Source: an uncultured Oscillospiraceae bacterium (GTDB lineage: Bacteria > Bacillota > Clostridia > Oscillospirales > Oscillospiraceae). From it: a stretch of DNA of 9,698 bases. A program made the translations under genes and the position numbers. The notes under the pieces were generated by a model. The model made no database searches. It had not been told where the DNA came from and was given only the letters and a program-made list of their open reading frames with translations. Below, in pieces: positions 1-5,095 of the stretch (positions within the stretch are counted from its first letter, which is position 1; each line of letters opens with the position of its first letter). The stretch spans positions 1 to 9,698 of the forward strand of contig CANRNA010000052.1 in NCBI GenBank assembly GCA_947631805.1, in the 5' to 3' direction.

Positions 1-563
1 TCCGCCTGCTCGTAGGTCATGATCTCCCGGTCGAACCAGGCGTAGGCCTCCTTCTCGATGACCGCGAAGCCCAGATGCTTGGACGCGCCGAAGCGCTCGT
101 CGTGCTCGTCCTTGCAGTGGTGGATGAGCAGCATGATCACGTCCGCGGGCAGGGACAAGTCGTCGTAGATGCCGAAGAGCTTCTTCAGGTCCGTGGAGCT
201 GAGCACCCGGCCCAGAACGGCCTGGGTCTCCTCCACCAGGGCCCGGAAGGCCGGGTCCGACTGACTGCGGCGCACCACGTCCGCCGCCTGGTATTCCGGG
301 ACCTCCCGCCGGGGGAGCGTCTCCGTCTCCCCGAGGCCCAGAAGCCCCATCCGCTCCAGACGCATGGCCGCCGTCCGCACCGCCCGGACAGATACGCGCA
401 ACTCCGCCGCCGCCCGGTCCATGTCCAGGCGGCCGCCGTTTTTCACGATGTACAGATACAGCAGCGCGCACTCCCCGTCCCCGGCCTCCAGGAGCCTGTC
501 CGCGTGGACCGCGGGCACCGCCAGCAGGCTGGGACAGTTCAGGGTCAGCTTTCCGTCGTCCAT
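1..563 (-). CDS. DnaD-domain replication protein, N-terminal part (C-terminus beyond window)
   Basis: Reading leftward from an ATG at 563-561, the frame stays open for 187 codons to the window edge. The protein starts MDDGKLTLNCPSLLAVP. Residues about 30-75 look like a winged-helix DNA-binding region. Residues from about 101 onward match the DnaD/DnaB_2 helical domain, with LKKLFGIYDDLSLPADVIMLLI near 126-147 followed by HHCKDEH and a Trp-containing helix (AYAWFDREIMTYEQA). In this family such proteins help load the replicative helicase at the origin or at restart sites, and phage versions also exist. A ribosome binding site AAGGA lies 8 bases upstream of the ATG. The gene is divergent from the U32 operon and faces a palindromic promoter region. 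The family is clear. Whether it is the housekeeping DnaD or a paralogue cannot be decided without the missing C-terminus and its neighbours. Confidence 0.88.
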   Translation of the reverse strand, partial: MDDGKLTLNCPSLLAVPAVHADRLLEAGDGECALLYLYIVKNGGRLDMDRAAAELRVSVRAVRTAAMRLERMGLLGLGETETLPRREVPEYQAADVVRRSQSDPAFRALVEETQAVLGRVLSSTDLKKLFGIYDDLSLPADVIMLLIHHCKDEHDERFGASKHLGFAVIEKEAYAWFDREIMTYEQA

Positions 564-584
564 GTCGCCCGTCCTTGTCTTTGG

Positions 585-606
585 TATAATAGCTGTGGCT
601 ATTATA
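585..606. repeat. Perfect inverted repeat, 9-bp arms
   Basis: TATAATAGC (585-593) and GCTATTATA (598-606) are perfect reverse complements with a 4-base loop TGTG. It lies about 20 bases upstream of the DnaD-domain start codon, so in that mRNA it could form a hairpin just before the ribosome binding site. Its right arm is also the left arm of the next palindrome, so the two structures exclude each other. Confidence 0.8.
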
Positions 607-636
607 GCATATCCGCCGGAGGCGGGATGCTATAAT
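601..636. repeat. Extended inverted repeat, about 16 bp with one bulge
   Basis: ATTATAGCAT (601-610) pairs with ATGCTATAAT (627-636). Inside these, CCGCC (613-617) pairs with GGCGG (621-625) around the loop GGA. One extra base, 611, and a possible T-G pair (612/626) join the two segments. It shares 601-606 with the preceding inverted repeat. Confidence 0.75.
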
Positions 637-641
637 GCGAC

Positions 642-683
642 ATGTTTTGCGGTTCCGGCGTCAGCCGGGAGCAAAACGTTTTT
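642..683 (+). terminator. Terminator-like hairpin with T-run on the plus strand
   Basis: GTTTTGC (644-650) pairs with GCAAAAC (671-677), extendable by a T-G and an A-T pair (642-643 with 678-679). After a 2-base bulge an inner stem CCGGC/GCCGG (655-659 with 664-668) closes on the loop GTCA. The plus-strand RNA then reads GTTTTT (678-683), so this resembles an intrinsic terminator for rightward transcription. The minus strand has no T-run after the stem. No gene ends just to its left in this direction, so its client is unclear: rightward read-through or antisense RNA from the DnaD-domain gene, or a short RNA starting in the palindrome cluster. Confidence 0.4.
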
Positions 684-691
684 AATCGAAT

Positions 692-718
692 TATAATAGC
701 CGCTTTGCGGCTATTATA
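692..718. repeat. Perfect inverted repeat, 12-bp arms
   Basis: TATAATAGCCGC (692-703) and GCGGCTATTATA (707-718) are perfect reverse complements around a 3-base TTT loop, the strongest palindrome in the window. Its right arm contains the minus-strand -10 box of the predicted DnaD-domain promoter, and the transcript start would fall inside the palindrome. Confidence 0.85.
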
Positions 719-741
719 GCATTATAAGTCGGCAGTTACAA
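713..741 (-). promoter_or_regulatory. Predicted sigma-A promoter for the DnaD-domain gene
   Basis: On the minus strand, TTGTAA (741-736) is followed after exactly 17 bp by TATAAT (718-713), preceded by TG in the extended -10 position (TGCTATAAT). Transcription would start near 706, inside the loop region of the 692-718 palindrome, giving a leader of about 140 nt before the ATG at 563. A second minus-strand TGCTATAAT (609-601) lies closer to the gene but has no recognisable -35 element; it would give a leader of about 30 nt. Confidence 0.6.
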
Positions 742-744
742 GTT

Positions 745-773
745 TTGCGTAAGCAGGGGGAGTGTGGTATAAT
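745..773 (+). promoter_or_regulatory. Predicted sigma-A promoter P1 for the U32-maf-mre operon
   Basis: TTGCGT (745-750) and TATAAT (768-773) are separated by 17 bp, and TG sits in the extended -10 position (TGGTATAAT). The -35 box is only 3 bp from the -35 box of the leftward promoter, so the two promoters stand back to back. Transcription would start near 780, giving a leader of about 220 nt before the U32 start codon at 999. Confidence 0.65.
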
Positions 774-843
774 GGCTGACGGCCTGGGACGGGAGCGGTT
801 TTCGGGCATAACGGGGGCCTCGCAGGGCGCTGAGGGGGTCCCG

Positions 844-921
844 ATGGGCGCCAAGACAGGTAAGTTTTTTCTCAGCGAGCCAGAAAATGGGATTTTCTCT
901 TGTTTTATGGGCGGGGATTGA
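844..921 (+). other. Possible 25-residue leader peptide
   Basis: An ATG at 844 preceded by GAGGGGG with 5 bases of spacing opens a frame of 25 codons ending at TGA 919-921. The peptide begins MGAKTGKFFLSEPENG and ends in MGGD. It would lie inside the P1 transcript leader and overlaps the alternative hairpins and the P2 -35 box. It resembles nothing I recognise, and a chance frame of this length is common, so it is listed only as a candidate. Confidence 0.15.
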
Positions 922-928
922 TTATAAT
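900..928 (+). promoter_or_regulatory. Predicted sigma-A promoter P2 close to the U32 gene
   Basis: TTGTTT (900-905) and a perfect TATAAT (923-928) are spaced by 17 bp. Transcription would start near 935, about 65 nt before the U32 start codon, in a locally AT-rich patch of an otherwise GC-rich sequence. Together with P1 this suggests the operon has both a regulated distal promoter and a simple proximal one. Confidence 0.5.
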
Positions 929-998
929 AATATGGACTATACGGTTTTTTGAGAAAGCACCGGACCGTAGGACACGGCCGGGCGCAGCGAGGGACTAT

Positions 999-3095
999 AT
1001 GCTTCAGCTTTTAGCCCCCGCCGGAAGCACGGAGGCGGTCATCGCCGCCGTCCAGAGCGGGGCCGACATCGTATATATGGGCGAGCGCCTCACCGCCCCC
1101 GGCAAGGGGGAGCGGCTGTTCGACCAGGCCGCCCTGGCCCAGAGCATCCGCTACTGCCGGATGCGGTGCTGCCAGGCGGTGGCCGCCATCGGCGAGCTGT
1201 GCACGGACGAGACCATGGACGCGGCCATCGACCGGGCAGTGTTCGCCGCCGAGGCGGGGGCGGACGCCCTCATCGTCCGGGATCTGGGTCTCATCTCCGC
1301 CCTGCGCCGGACGCTGCCGGACATGCCCCTGTGGGGGGATATCCGGCTGAGCGTCAGCACCCTGGAGGGGGCGGCGGCGGCCGCCGCCATGGGCCTGAGC
1401 CGGGTGACGCTGTCCCCGGAGCTGAGCGCCGACCAGATCGCCGTCCTGGCCCGGAGCGCCCCCCTGGAGACGACGGTATGCGTCCACGGGCCGGTATGCG
1501 TGGCCCGCAGCGGCCGCTGCTACATAGGCGCCATGGCCCACGAGCACCGGGGGGACAGCTGTCTGCGTTGCCAGGAGCCCTGCCGGGGCCGGTTCTCCCT
1601 GGGGGGACGGATGGACGAGCACCCCCTGTCCATGGCGGATATATGCCTGATAGACCACCTGGAGGGTCTGGACGCGGTGGGGGTGACCTGCGCCGCCATC
1701 GAGGGCCGGGGCAGAAGGCCGGAGTACGTGGCCTACGCCACCAGACTGTATGCCAGGGCCATCCGGGAGAACGTCATGCCCACCCAGGAGGAGCGGGGAT
1801 ATCTGCTCAACGCCTTCTCCGCCACGGGCCTTTCGGACGGGTACTTCAACGGAGAGCCGGGGCCGGGCATGTTTGCCCCCAAGCCCGAGGCGGACCGCAT
1901 CCACAGCCGGTTCTACACGGAGCTGCGCCGGGGCTATATGAGCGGGGAGCTGCGCCGGGTGCCGGTGAAGTTTTACGTGGTGATGCACCAGGGCCACCCG
2001 GCCCTGTTCGCCGCCGAGGACAGCATGGGCCGCCGGGCGGTCCACAAGGGCTTCGAGCCCATAGACCTGGGCCGTCTGGGCATATCCGAGGGCCGGGTGA
2101 GAGAGATACTTCAGCGGACGGGGGGGACCCCCTTCAACTGCACGGAGGTCAACTGCTCCATCGAACCGAACCTGGACTATCCGGACGAGGCGGTGGAGGA
2201 GGCCCGCCGGGACCTGCTGGCCCAGATAGCGGACAAGAGCCGGGAGACGAAGGCAGTGACCAGCGCCGAGCGGCCGGAAAAGCCCGTGCCGCCGGAGGCG
2301 TCCGGCACGCCCAAGCTCATCATCCAGATCACCAGCGAGGGCCAGCTCACCCAGGACCTGGCCGCCACGGGGCCGGACCTGCTGTATGTGCCCGCGGAGA
2401 TACTGGCCGGGGGCGCGCCCGGGGTGGAGCACTTCCTGTCCCGGGGGACGCAGGTCGCCGCCGTGCTGCCCGCCGTGGTCTCGGAGGCGGAGGGGCCGGT
2501 GCTCAAGGAGCTGCTGGCGACCCTGAAGGCCAGAGGGGTGACCCAGGTGCTGGCCGGGGACATGGGCCTGCTGACGGCGGCCCGCCGGGAGGGCATGGAC
2601 GTGCGGGGGGACTTCGCCCTGAACGTGACCAATTCCTGGACTTTGGACCGGCTGGGCCAGGCGGGATTTTTGTCGGTGACGGCCTCCTGCGAGCTGACTG
2701 CCAGGCAGATAGCCGCCCTGGCGAAGACCGCCCCCACGGAGATGATCGTCTACGGGCGCATCCCGGTGATGATAACCGACCACTGTCTCATCCGCAACAG
2801 CGCGGGCCGGTGCTCCTGCTCCACGCCCACCAGCATGAGCGACGCCTTCGGGGGCGTGTACCCGGTGGAAAAGGAGTTCGGTTGCCGCAACACGGTGTTC
2901 GACGCCCGGAAGATATTCCTGGCGGACTACCCGGAGACCTATACCGGCGTGGGGCTGTGGGGCCTGCGGCTGCTGTTCACCACGGAGAGCCCCCGGGAGT
3001 GCGTGCTGGTGACAGAGCGGTACAAGCAGCAAAACGACTATGTGCCCACCAACGCCAGCCGGGGCGCCTATCAGAAAGGAGCGCTATGGAGCTGA
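999..3095 (+). CDS. U32-family (collagenase-like / RNA-hydroxylation type) protein, two-part
   Basis: The 698-residue protein starts at ATG 999, with GAGGG (989-993) 5 bases upstream. The in-frame TTG at 900 is rejected because the extension would be promoter sequence. It opens with the U32 signature LLAPAGS (4-10), then GADIVYMG (21-28). The family's cysteine cluster follows: CVHGPVC, GRC and CQEPCR place likely Fe-S ligands at C167, C174, C191 and C195, with extra Cys at 161 and 188. Residues about 300-395 resemble the DUF3656 region. After a charged, Pro-rich linker (411-437) a second U32-like half (438-667) ends with YGRIPVMITDHC (585-596) and further Cys at 605, 607 and 629. Named relatives (TrhP/YegQ, RlhA/YhbU) hydroxylate tRNA U34 or 23S rRNA, so an RNA-modification role is more likely than proteolysis. 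The substrate cannot be told here. It overlaps maf by 10 bp. Confidence 0.88.
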   Translation: MLQLLAPAGSTEAVIAAVQSGADIVYMGERLTAPGKGERLFDQAALAQSIRYCRMRCCQAVAAIGELCTDETMDAAIDRAVFAAEAGADALIVRDLGLISALRRTLPDMPLWGDIRLSVSTLEGAAAAAAMGLSRVTLSPELSADQIAVLARSAPLETTVCVHGPVCVARSGRCYIGAMAHEHRGDSCLRCQEPCRGRFSLGGRMDEHPLSMADICLIDHLEGLDAVGVTCAAIEGRGRRPEYVAYATRLYARAIRENVMPTQEERGYLLNAFSATGLSDGYFNGEPGPGMFAPKPEADRIHSRFYTELRRGYMSGELRRVPVKFYVVMHQGHPALFAAEDSMGRRAVHKGFEPIDLGRLGISEGRVREILQRTGGTPFNCTEVNCSIEPNLDYPDEAVEEARRDLLAQIADKSRETKAVTSAERPEKPVPPEASGTPKLIIQITSEGQLTQDLAATGPDLLYVPAEILAGGAPGVEHFLSRGTQVAAVLPAVVSEAEGPVLKELLATLKARGVTQVLAGDMGLLTAARREGMDVRGDFALNVTNSWTLDRLGQAGFLSVTASCELTARQIAALAKTAPTEMIVYGRIPVMITDHCLIRNSAGRCSCSTPTSMSDAFGGVYPVEKEFGCRNTVFDARKIFLADYPETYTGVGLWGLRLLFTTESPRECVLVTERYKQQNDYVPTNASRGAYQKGALWS

Positions 3096-3658
3096 TATTG
3101 GCCTCCGCCTCCCCCAGGCGGCGGGAGCTTTTGGGATATTTCGGCCTGCCCTTTTCCGTCATCCCGGCCGCAGGGCCGGAGGAGCCGCCCCAGGGCGCGG
3201 ACGCGGACAGGACGGTGTGGTCCCTGTCCCTGCAAAAGGCACGCCAGGTGGCCGAGAGCCATCCCGACGCCCTTGTCATCGGGGCGGACACGGTGGTGGA
3301 GGTAGACGGCGCGATATTGGGAAAGCCCCGGGATGAGGCGGACGCCAGGCGGATGCTCCGGCTGCTCTCCGGCCGGGAGCACCGGGTCTACACGGGGGTG
3401 AGCCTTGTCCGGCGCAGCGCCCGCGTCTCCAGCACCCAAACGGAGATGACGCGGGTGTTCTTCCGGGAGATGACCGACGCCGAGATAAACGCCTATATAG
3501 CCACCGGGGAGCCCATGGACAAGGCCGGGGCCTACGGCTATCAGGGCCGGGCGGGGATGTATATCGAGCGGATAGAGGGAGACTTTTTCAACGTGGTGGG
3601 CCTGCCGCTGTGTCGGCTGGGCATGATGCTTCAGGAACTGGGAGTAGAACTGCATTGA
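3086..3658 (+). CDS. maf: Maf-family nucleoside triphosphate pyrophosphatase
   Basis: This 190-residue protein is the normal length for Maf. It starts at ATG 3086, inside the last codons of the U32 gene, with AAAGGAG (3075-3081) just upstream. Family signatures are intact: ASASPRRREL (6-15) with the substrate-binding S/R residues, IGADTVV (65-71) with the catalytic Asp68, LGKP (78-81), and DKAGAYGYQG (145-154). Maf enzymes hydrolyse dTTP, UTP and modified nucleotides to monophosphates in the cytoplasm, clearing non-canonical nucleotides. Some members slow septum formation in Bacillus, and maf is often found next to mre genes. The dTTP/UTP-type activity is inferred from the family and not tested. 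Its TGA overlaps the TTG start of mreC by 4 bases (TTGA), suggesting translational coupling. Confidence 0.95.
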   Translation: MELILASASPRRRELLGYFGLPFSVIPAAGPEEPPQGADADRTVWSLSLQKARQVAESHPDALVIGADTVVEVDGAILGKPRDEADARRMLRLLSGREHRVYTGVSLVRRSARVSSTQTEMTRVFFREMTDAEINAYIATGEPMDKAGAYGYQGRAGMYIERIEGDFFNVVGLPLCRLGMMLQELGVELH

Positions 3659-4503
3659 AGGAATACATCAAAAAATACGGCGTGCGCATGGGCGTGACCG
3701 TACTGGCGGTAGTGCTGGTGGTGGTATTGGCCACCACGCTGCTCCATGGCCGGGCCGGGCTCCTCGCCAACATCTCCGGGGCCATATCCAGCCCCGTGGG
3801 GCAGGCGGCCTCCTCGGCGGTGGAGTGGATAGAGGGCATTTACGGCTATATCTACAAATACGACCAGCTCGTGGCGGAGAACAACGCCCTCCGGGCCCAG
3901 CTGGCCCAGGTCCAGCAGGCGGCCATCAACGCCTCCCAGTATGAGGAGGAGAACGACCGGCTGCGGGAGCTGCTGGAGTGGAAGCAGCGCCACACGGACT
4001 ATGTGCTGGAGTCGGCCAAGATCACCGAGTGGTCCAGCTCCAACTGGGAGAGCACCTTCCGCATCTCCAAGGGCTCCATCAACGGCAACAACCCCATCAG
4101 CGTGGGCGACTGCGTCATCACGGAGTACGGCGCCCTGGTGGGCCAGATCATCGAGGTGGGGGACACCTGGTGCACGGTGCGTACCGTCATCGACTCCGGC
4201 ATCGACGTGGGCGCCCTGGTGGGCGAGGCCGGGGCGGTGGGTATGTGCGTGGGCGACTTCAACCTGATGCACGAGAGCCGTCTGCGGCTGACCTATCTGT
4301 CCGAGAACGCCCAGCTCATCGAGGGCGAGGCGGTGCTCACCTCCGGACGCGGCTCCATTCCCCAGGGGCTCATCATCGGCTATATATCCATGGTCCTGAG
4401 CGAGGGCAACGGCCAGACCATCTACGGCGTGGTGGAGCCCGCCTGCGACCTGGGCAGCCTGACCCAGGTGTTCATCATCACCGACTTTACCACCGAGGAG
4501 TGA
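3655..4503 (+). CDS. mreC: Rod shape-determining protein MreC
   Basis: I place the start at TTG 3655, which overlaps the maf stop codon. GGGAG (3640-3644) lies 10 bases upstream, and the product begins KEYIKKYGVRMG just before the membrane segment. The upstream in-frame GTG at 3610 would bury the start in maf; ATG 3688 would trim the basic N-terminus. The 282-residue product has a short cytoplasmic tail, one transmembrane helix (about 10-31), a coiled coil (about 67-111, VAENNALRAQL and EEENDRLRELL), and an extracytoplasmic beta-domain (about 120-278) with the family patterns ISVGDCVITEYGALVGQI and VLTSGRGSIPQGLIIG. MreC links MreB and MreD to PBP2 in the elongasome and activates wall synthesis along the side wall. 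mreD follows 6 bases after the stop, then PBP2. No mreB lies upstream. Confidence 0.93.
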   Translation: MKEYIKKYGVRMGVTVLAVVLVVVLATTLLHGRAGLLANISGAISSPVGQAASSAVEWIEGIYGYIYKYDQLVAENNALRAQLAQVQQAAINASQYEEENDRLRELLEWKQRHTDYVLESAKITEWSSSNWESTFRISKGSINGNNPISVGDCVITEYGALVGQIIEVGDTWCTVRTVIDSGIDVGALVGEAGAVGMCVGDFNLMHESRLRLTYLSENAQLIEGEAVLTSGRGSIPQGLIIGYISMVLSEGNGQTIYGVVEPACDLGSLTQVFIITDFTTEE

Positions 4504-4509
4504 CACGCT

Positions 4510-5064
4510 ATGCTGCTGGACCTGATCGACCTTAGCAAGCTGCGGCGCGCCATCGTGTACGGCCTGCTGCTGGCCGGGCTGTTCCTTATCCAGAACCAGA
4601 TAGCCGCCCGGGTGACGGTGCTGGGCGTCCACGCCATGGTGATACCGTCGGCGGTGGTGGCCATCAGCCTTTTTGAGGACGGCCTGTGGGGCGGCATGGT
4701 GGGCCTGGCGGCGGGGTATTTCTCCGACATGGTCTATGCCGACCACGTGGTGATGTTCACGGTGCTGCTCCCGGCGCTGGGCTTTTTCACCGGCGCGCTG
4801 GGAAAATATATGCTCAACAAGACCTTCGTCTCCTATATGGTGCTGGCCCTGGCGGCGCTGAGCCTGACCGCCTTCTGCCAGATGTTCCGCTTCCTGTTTC
4901 TGCTGGACGCGGACGCGAAGGCGTTTCAGGCCCTTTACATGGGGGCGCTCGGCTTCCGGCGGGTGCTGAGCACGGGCATCGCCCAGACTCTGTGGAGCCT
5001 GGTGTGGGCCATACCCCTCTATTTCCCCTGCAAGCTCATCGCCTCCCGTCCCATGGGACGGTGA
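4510..5064 (+). CDS. mreD: Rod shape-determining protein MreD
   Basis: The 184-residue, very hydrophobic protein starts at ATG 4510. GAGGAG (4495-4500), lying within the last codons of mreC, serves as the ribosome binding site. I count about five to six membrane segments (roughly 12-30, 36-53, 57-71, 79-97, 105-125 and 153-172). The stretch EDGLWGGMVGLAAGYFSDM (56-74), with its Gly spacing and closing Asp, is characteristic of MreD. MreD is an integral membrane component of the elongasome and works with MreC and PBP2. Sequence conservation in this family is low, so the position between mreC and a class B PBP is a large part of the evidence. The length is typical. Confidence 0.9.
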   Translation: MLLDLIDLSKLRRAIVYGLLLAGLFLIQNQIAARVTVLGVHAMVIPSAVVAISLFEDGLWGGMVGLAAGYFSDMVYADHVVMFTVLLPALGFFTGALGKYMLNKTFVSYMVLALAALSLTAFCQMFRFLFLLDADAKAFQALYMGALGFRRVLSTGIAQTLWSLVWAIPLYFPCKLIASRPMGR

Positions 5065-5095
5065 AGGCCCCTGTCGGAGGACAGAAAGGAACCCA

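Larger units (their letters stand above)
583..776. promoter_or_regulatory. Array of operator-like GCTATNATAGC palindromes overlapping -10 boxes
   Basis: The 11-bp odd palindrome GCTATTATAGC occurs exactly at 598-608 and 710-720, both followed by AT, giving a 13-bp direct repeat GCTATTATAGCAT. Imperfect copies lie at 583-593 (GGTATAATAGC), 690-700 (ATTATAATAGC), 629-638 (GCTATAATGC, one base short) and 766-776 (GGTATAATGGC). Each copy contains a TATAAT hexamer on one strand or the other, so a protein bound here would cover candidate -10 elements facing both ways. This would suit control of the divergent DnaD-domain and U32 transcripts. No regulator gene is in the window, and I do not recognise the motif as belonging to a named regulator. 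Alternatively the repeats may be remains of a small palindromic element. Confidence 0.45.
774..998 (+). other. Leader region upstream of the U32 gene
   Basis: This 225-base stretch has no recognised RNA family. It holds a possible 25-codon reading frame (844-921), the P2 promoter (900-928), and AT-rich repeats that could form alternative hairpins: TTTTCT (867-872) can pair with AGAAAA (882-887), while AGAAAAT (882-888) can instead pair with ATTTTCT (892-898) around GGG. The first half (774-850) is rich in G, with GGGAC (786-790) able to pair with GTCCC (838-842). I see no T-box or other riboswitch I can name. Confidence 0.35.

Noticed and set aside
75..635. Plus-strand frame opposite the DnaD-domain gene
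   Set aside because: The minus-strand reading gives a clear DnaD-domain protein with a ribosome binding site; the plus-strand translation is Arg/His/Gln-rich with no signature.
585..722. Possible CRISPR-like repeat array
   Set aside because: The repeats are 11-13 bp, unevenly spaced, and partly inverted relative to each other; there are no regular spacers and no cas genes nearby.
900..998. In-frame TTG at 900 that would extend the U32 protein by 33 residues
   Set aside because: The extension covers the P2 promoter and the AT-rich leader, gives an unlikely Ile-rich start, and has no good ribosome binding site. ATG 999 has GAGGG at proper spacing and matches the usual family N-terminus.
1011..3032. 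Long open frame on the minus strand (673 codons) opposite the U32 gene
   Set aside because: It has Gly/His/Gln/Arg-rich composition with no domain signature. Such antisense frames are expected in GC-rich genes with G/C third positions.
1166..3085. Plus-strand frame running through U32 into maf, suggesting a fused longer protein
   Set aside because: The part before 3086 is out of frame with the U32 gene and is Gly/Pro/Arg-rich noise. Maf begins at ATG 3086 with a good ribosome binding site and the canonical N-terminus.
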